Of a DNA stretch of 5,087 nucleotides, positions 4,993 through 5,087 are shown piece after piece (positions within the stretch are counted from its first letter, which is position 1; each line of letters starts with the position of its first letter). The position numbers and the translations under genes were made by a program. Location of the stretch: the NCBI GenBank assembly GCA_038230975.1, contig JBBRMF010000339.1, forward strand, positions 1 through 5,087, in the 5' to 3' direction. The notes below the pieces were generated by a model. It saw nothing but the letters and a program-made list of their open reading frames with translations. It was not told the DNA's origin and did no database searches. Origin of the DNA: JANXVV01 sp038230975. GTDB lineage: Bacteria > Planctomycetota > Phycisphaerae > Tepidisphaerales > Tepidisphaeraceae.

Positions 4993-5087
4993 TCACACTT
5001 CGAACTTGGGGTAGTGGCGAATCGGGTGCCACAGGTCGCGGTACTCCGAGACCTCTGCTGTGCGGGTGCGAGGCACAGGTCTCGGAG
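4993..5087 (-). CDS. C-terminal end of an unrecognised protein, 5' part outside the window
   Basis: An open frame enters from the right edge and stops at TGA (4995-4993), giving 30 residues. The last 16, YRDLWHPIRHYPKFEV, look like a genuine folded C-terminus, with many aromatic and charged residues. The preceding 14 (PRPVPRTRTAEVSE) lie in the inverted repeat at the window edge and look low in information, as the valS insertion peptides do. Support that this is a gene end comes from its direction, its position before two terminator structures and its composition. The other two minus-strand frames also pass through the repeat, so the frame choice is not certain. I do not recognise the family and propose no function. 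Confidence 0.45.
   Translation of the reverse strand, partial: PRPVPRTRTAEVSEYRDLWHPIRHYPKFEV
5044..5087. repeat. Inverted repeat at the right window edge, overlapping a coding end
   Basis: CTCCGAGACCT (5044-5054) and AGGTCTCGGAG (5077-5087) are perfect 11-bp inverted repeats. After a five-base bulge on one side, GTGC/GCAC (5060-5063 with 5073-5076) extends the stem, leaving a nine-base loop. The right arm reaches the last base of the window, so the element may continue. Its sequence is unrelated to the valS elements. Confidence 0.7.

Noticed and set aside
4658..5014. 118-residue plus-strand open frame in the valS upstream region
   Set aside because: It runs through two terminator hairpins and another palindrome, has no plausible ribosome-binding site or domain, and opposes the local transcription direction.

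Overview
The window reads as a chromosomal stretch from a GC-rich bacterium, most likely a member of the Planctomycetota. This is an inference. It rests on the style of the valyl-tRNA synthetase and above all on a dispersed palindromic repeat that encodes the peptides GTGFQPV and HGLEARAT, which I recall as recurrent in planctomycete proteins. No database search was possible. All supported genes lie on the minus strand, so transcription runs from high to low coordinates.

Layout in transcription order. (1) 5087-4993: the last 30 codons of an unrecognised gene, whose coding end contains an inverted repeat. (2) 4992-4616: a noncoding stretch with a strong intrinsic terminator (4792-4829), a weaker terminator candidate just upstream (4914-4954), another hairpin (4663-4692) and, presumably, the valS promoter. 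(3) 4615-1457: valS, a complete 1052-residue valyl-tRNA synthetase carrying two in-frame copies of the palindromic element. (4) 1456-1357: a short gap with a solo hairpin of the same repeat family. (5) 1356-1048: a 102-residue MTH1187/YkoF-type thiamine-binding protein. (6) 1047-899: a gap with a hairpin and a 12-bp palindrome. (7) 898-1: the N-terminal 299 residues of a secreted D-alanyl-D-alanine carboxypeptidase (PBP4/DacB, peptidase family S13), cut off by the window edge.

valS, the thiamine-binding gene and dacB are co-directional with gaps of 100 and 149 bp. They could be partly co-transcribed, but no pathway links aminoacylation, thiamine binding and peptidoglycan trimming, so the order looks like housekeeping synteny.

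The notable biology is the repeat. Two 100-bp elements with 24-bp terminal inverted repeats sit in valS in the same orientation and coding phase. Each adds about 34 residues at a peripheral loop of the enzyme and leaves the signature motifs intact. One arm carries a paired substitution that preserves its hairpin. The solo intergenic copy has exactly the structure expected from deletion between two short direct repeats inside a full element. A second, unrelated inverted repeat overlaps the coding end at the right edge. Together these suggest small structured elements that colonise both gaps and coding sequence in this genome and are tolerated as peptide insertions, comparable in concept to the Rickettsia palindromic elements.
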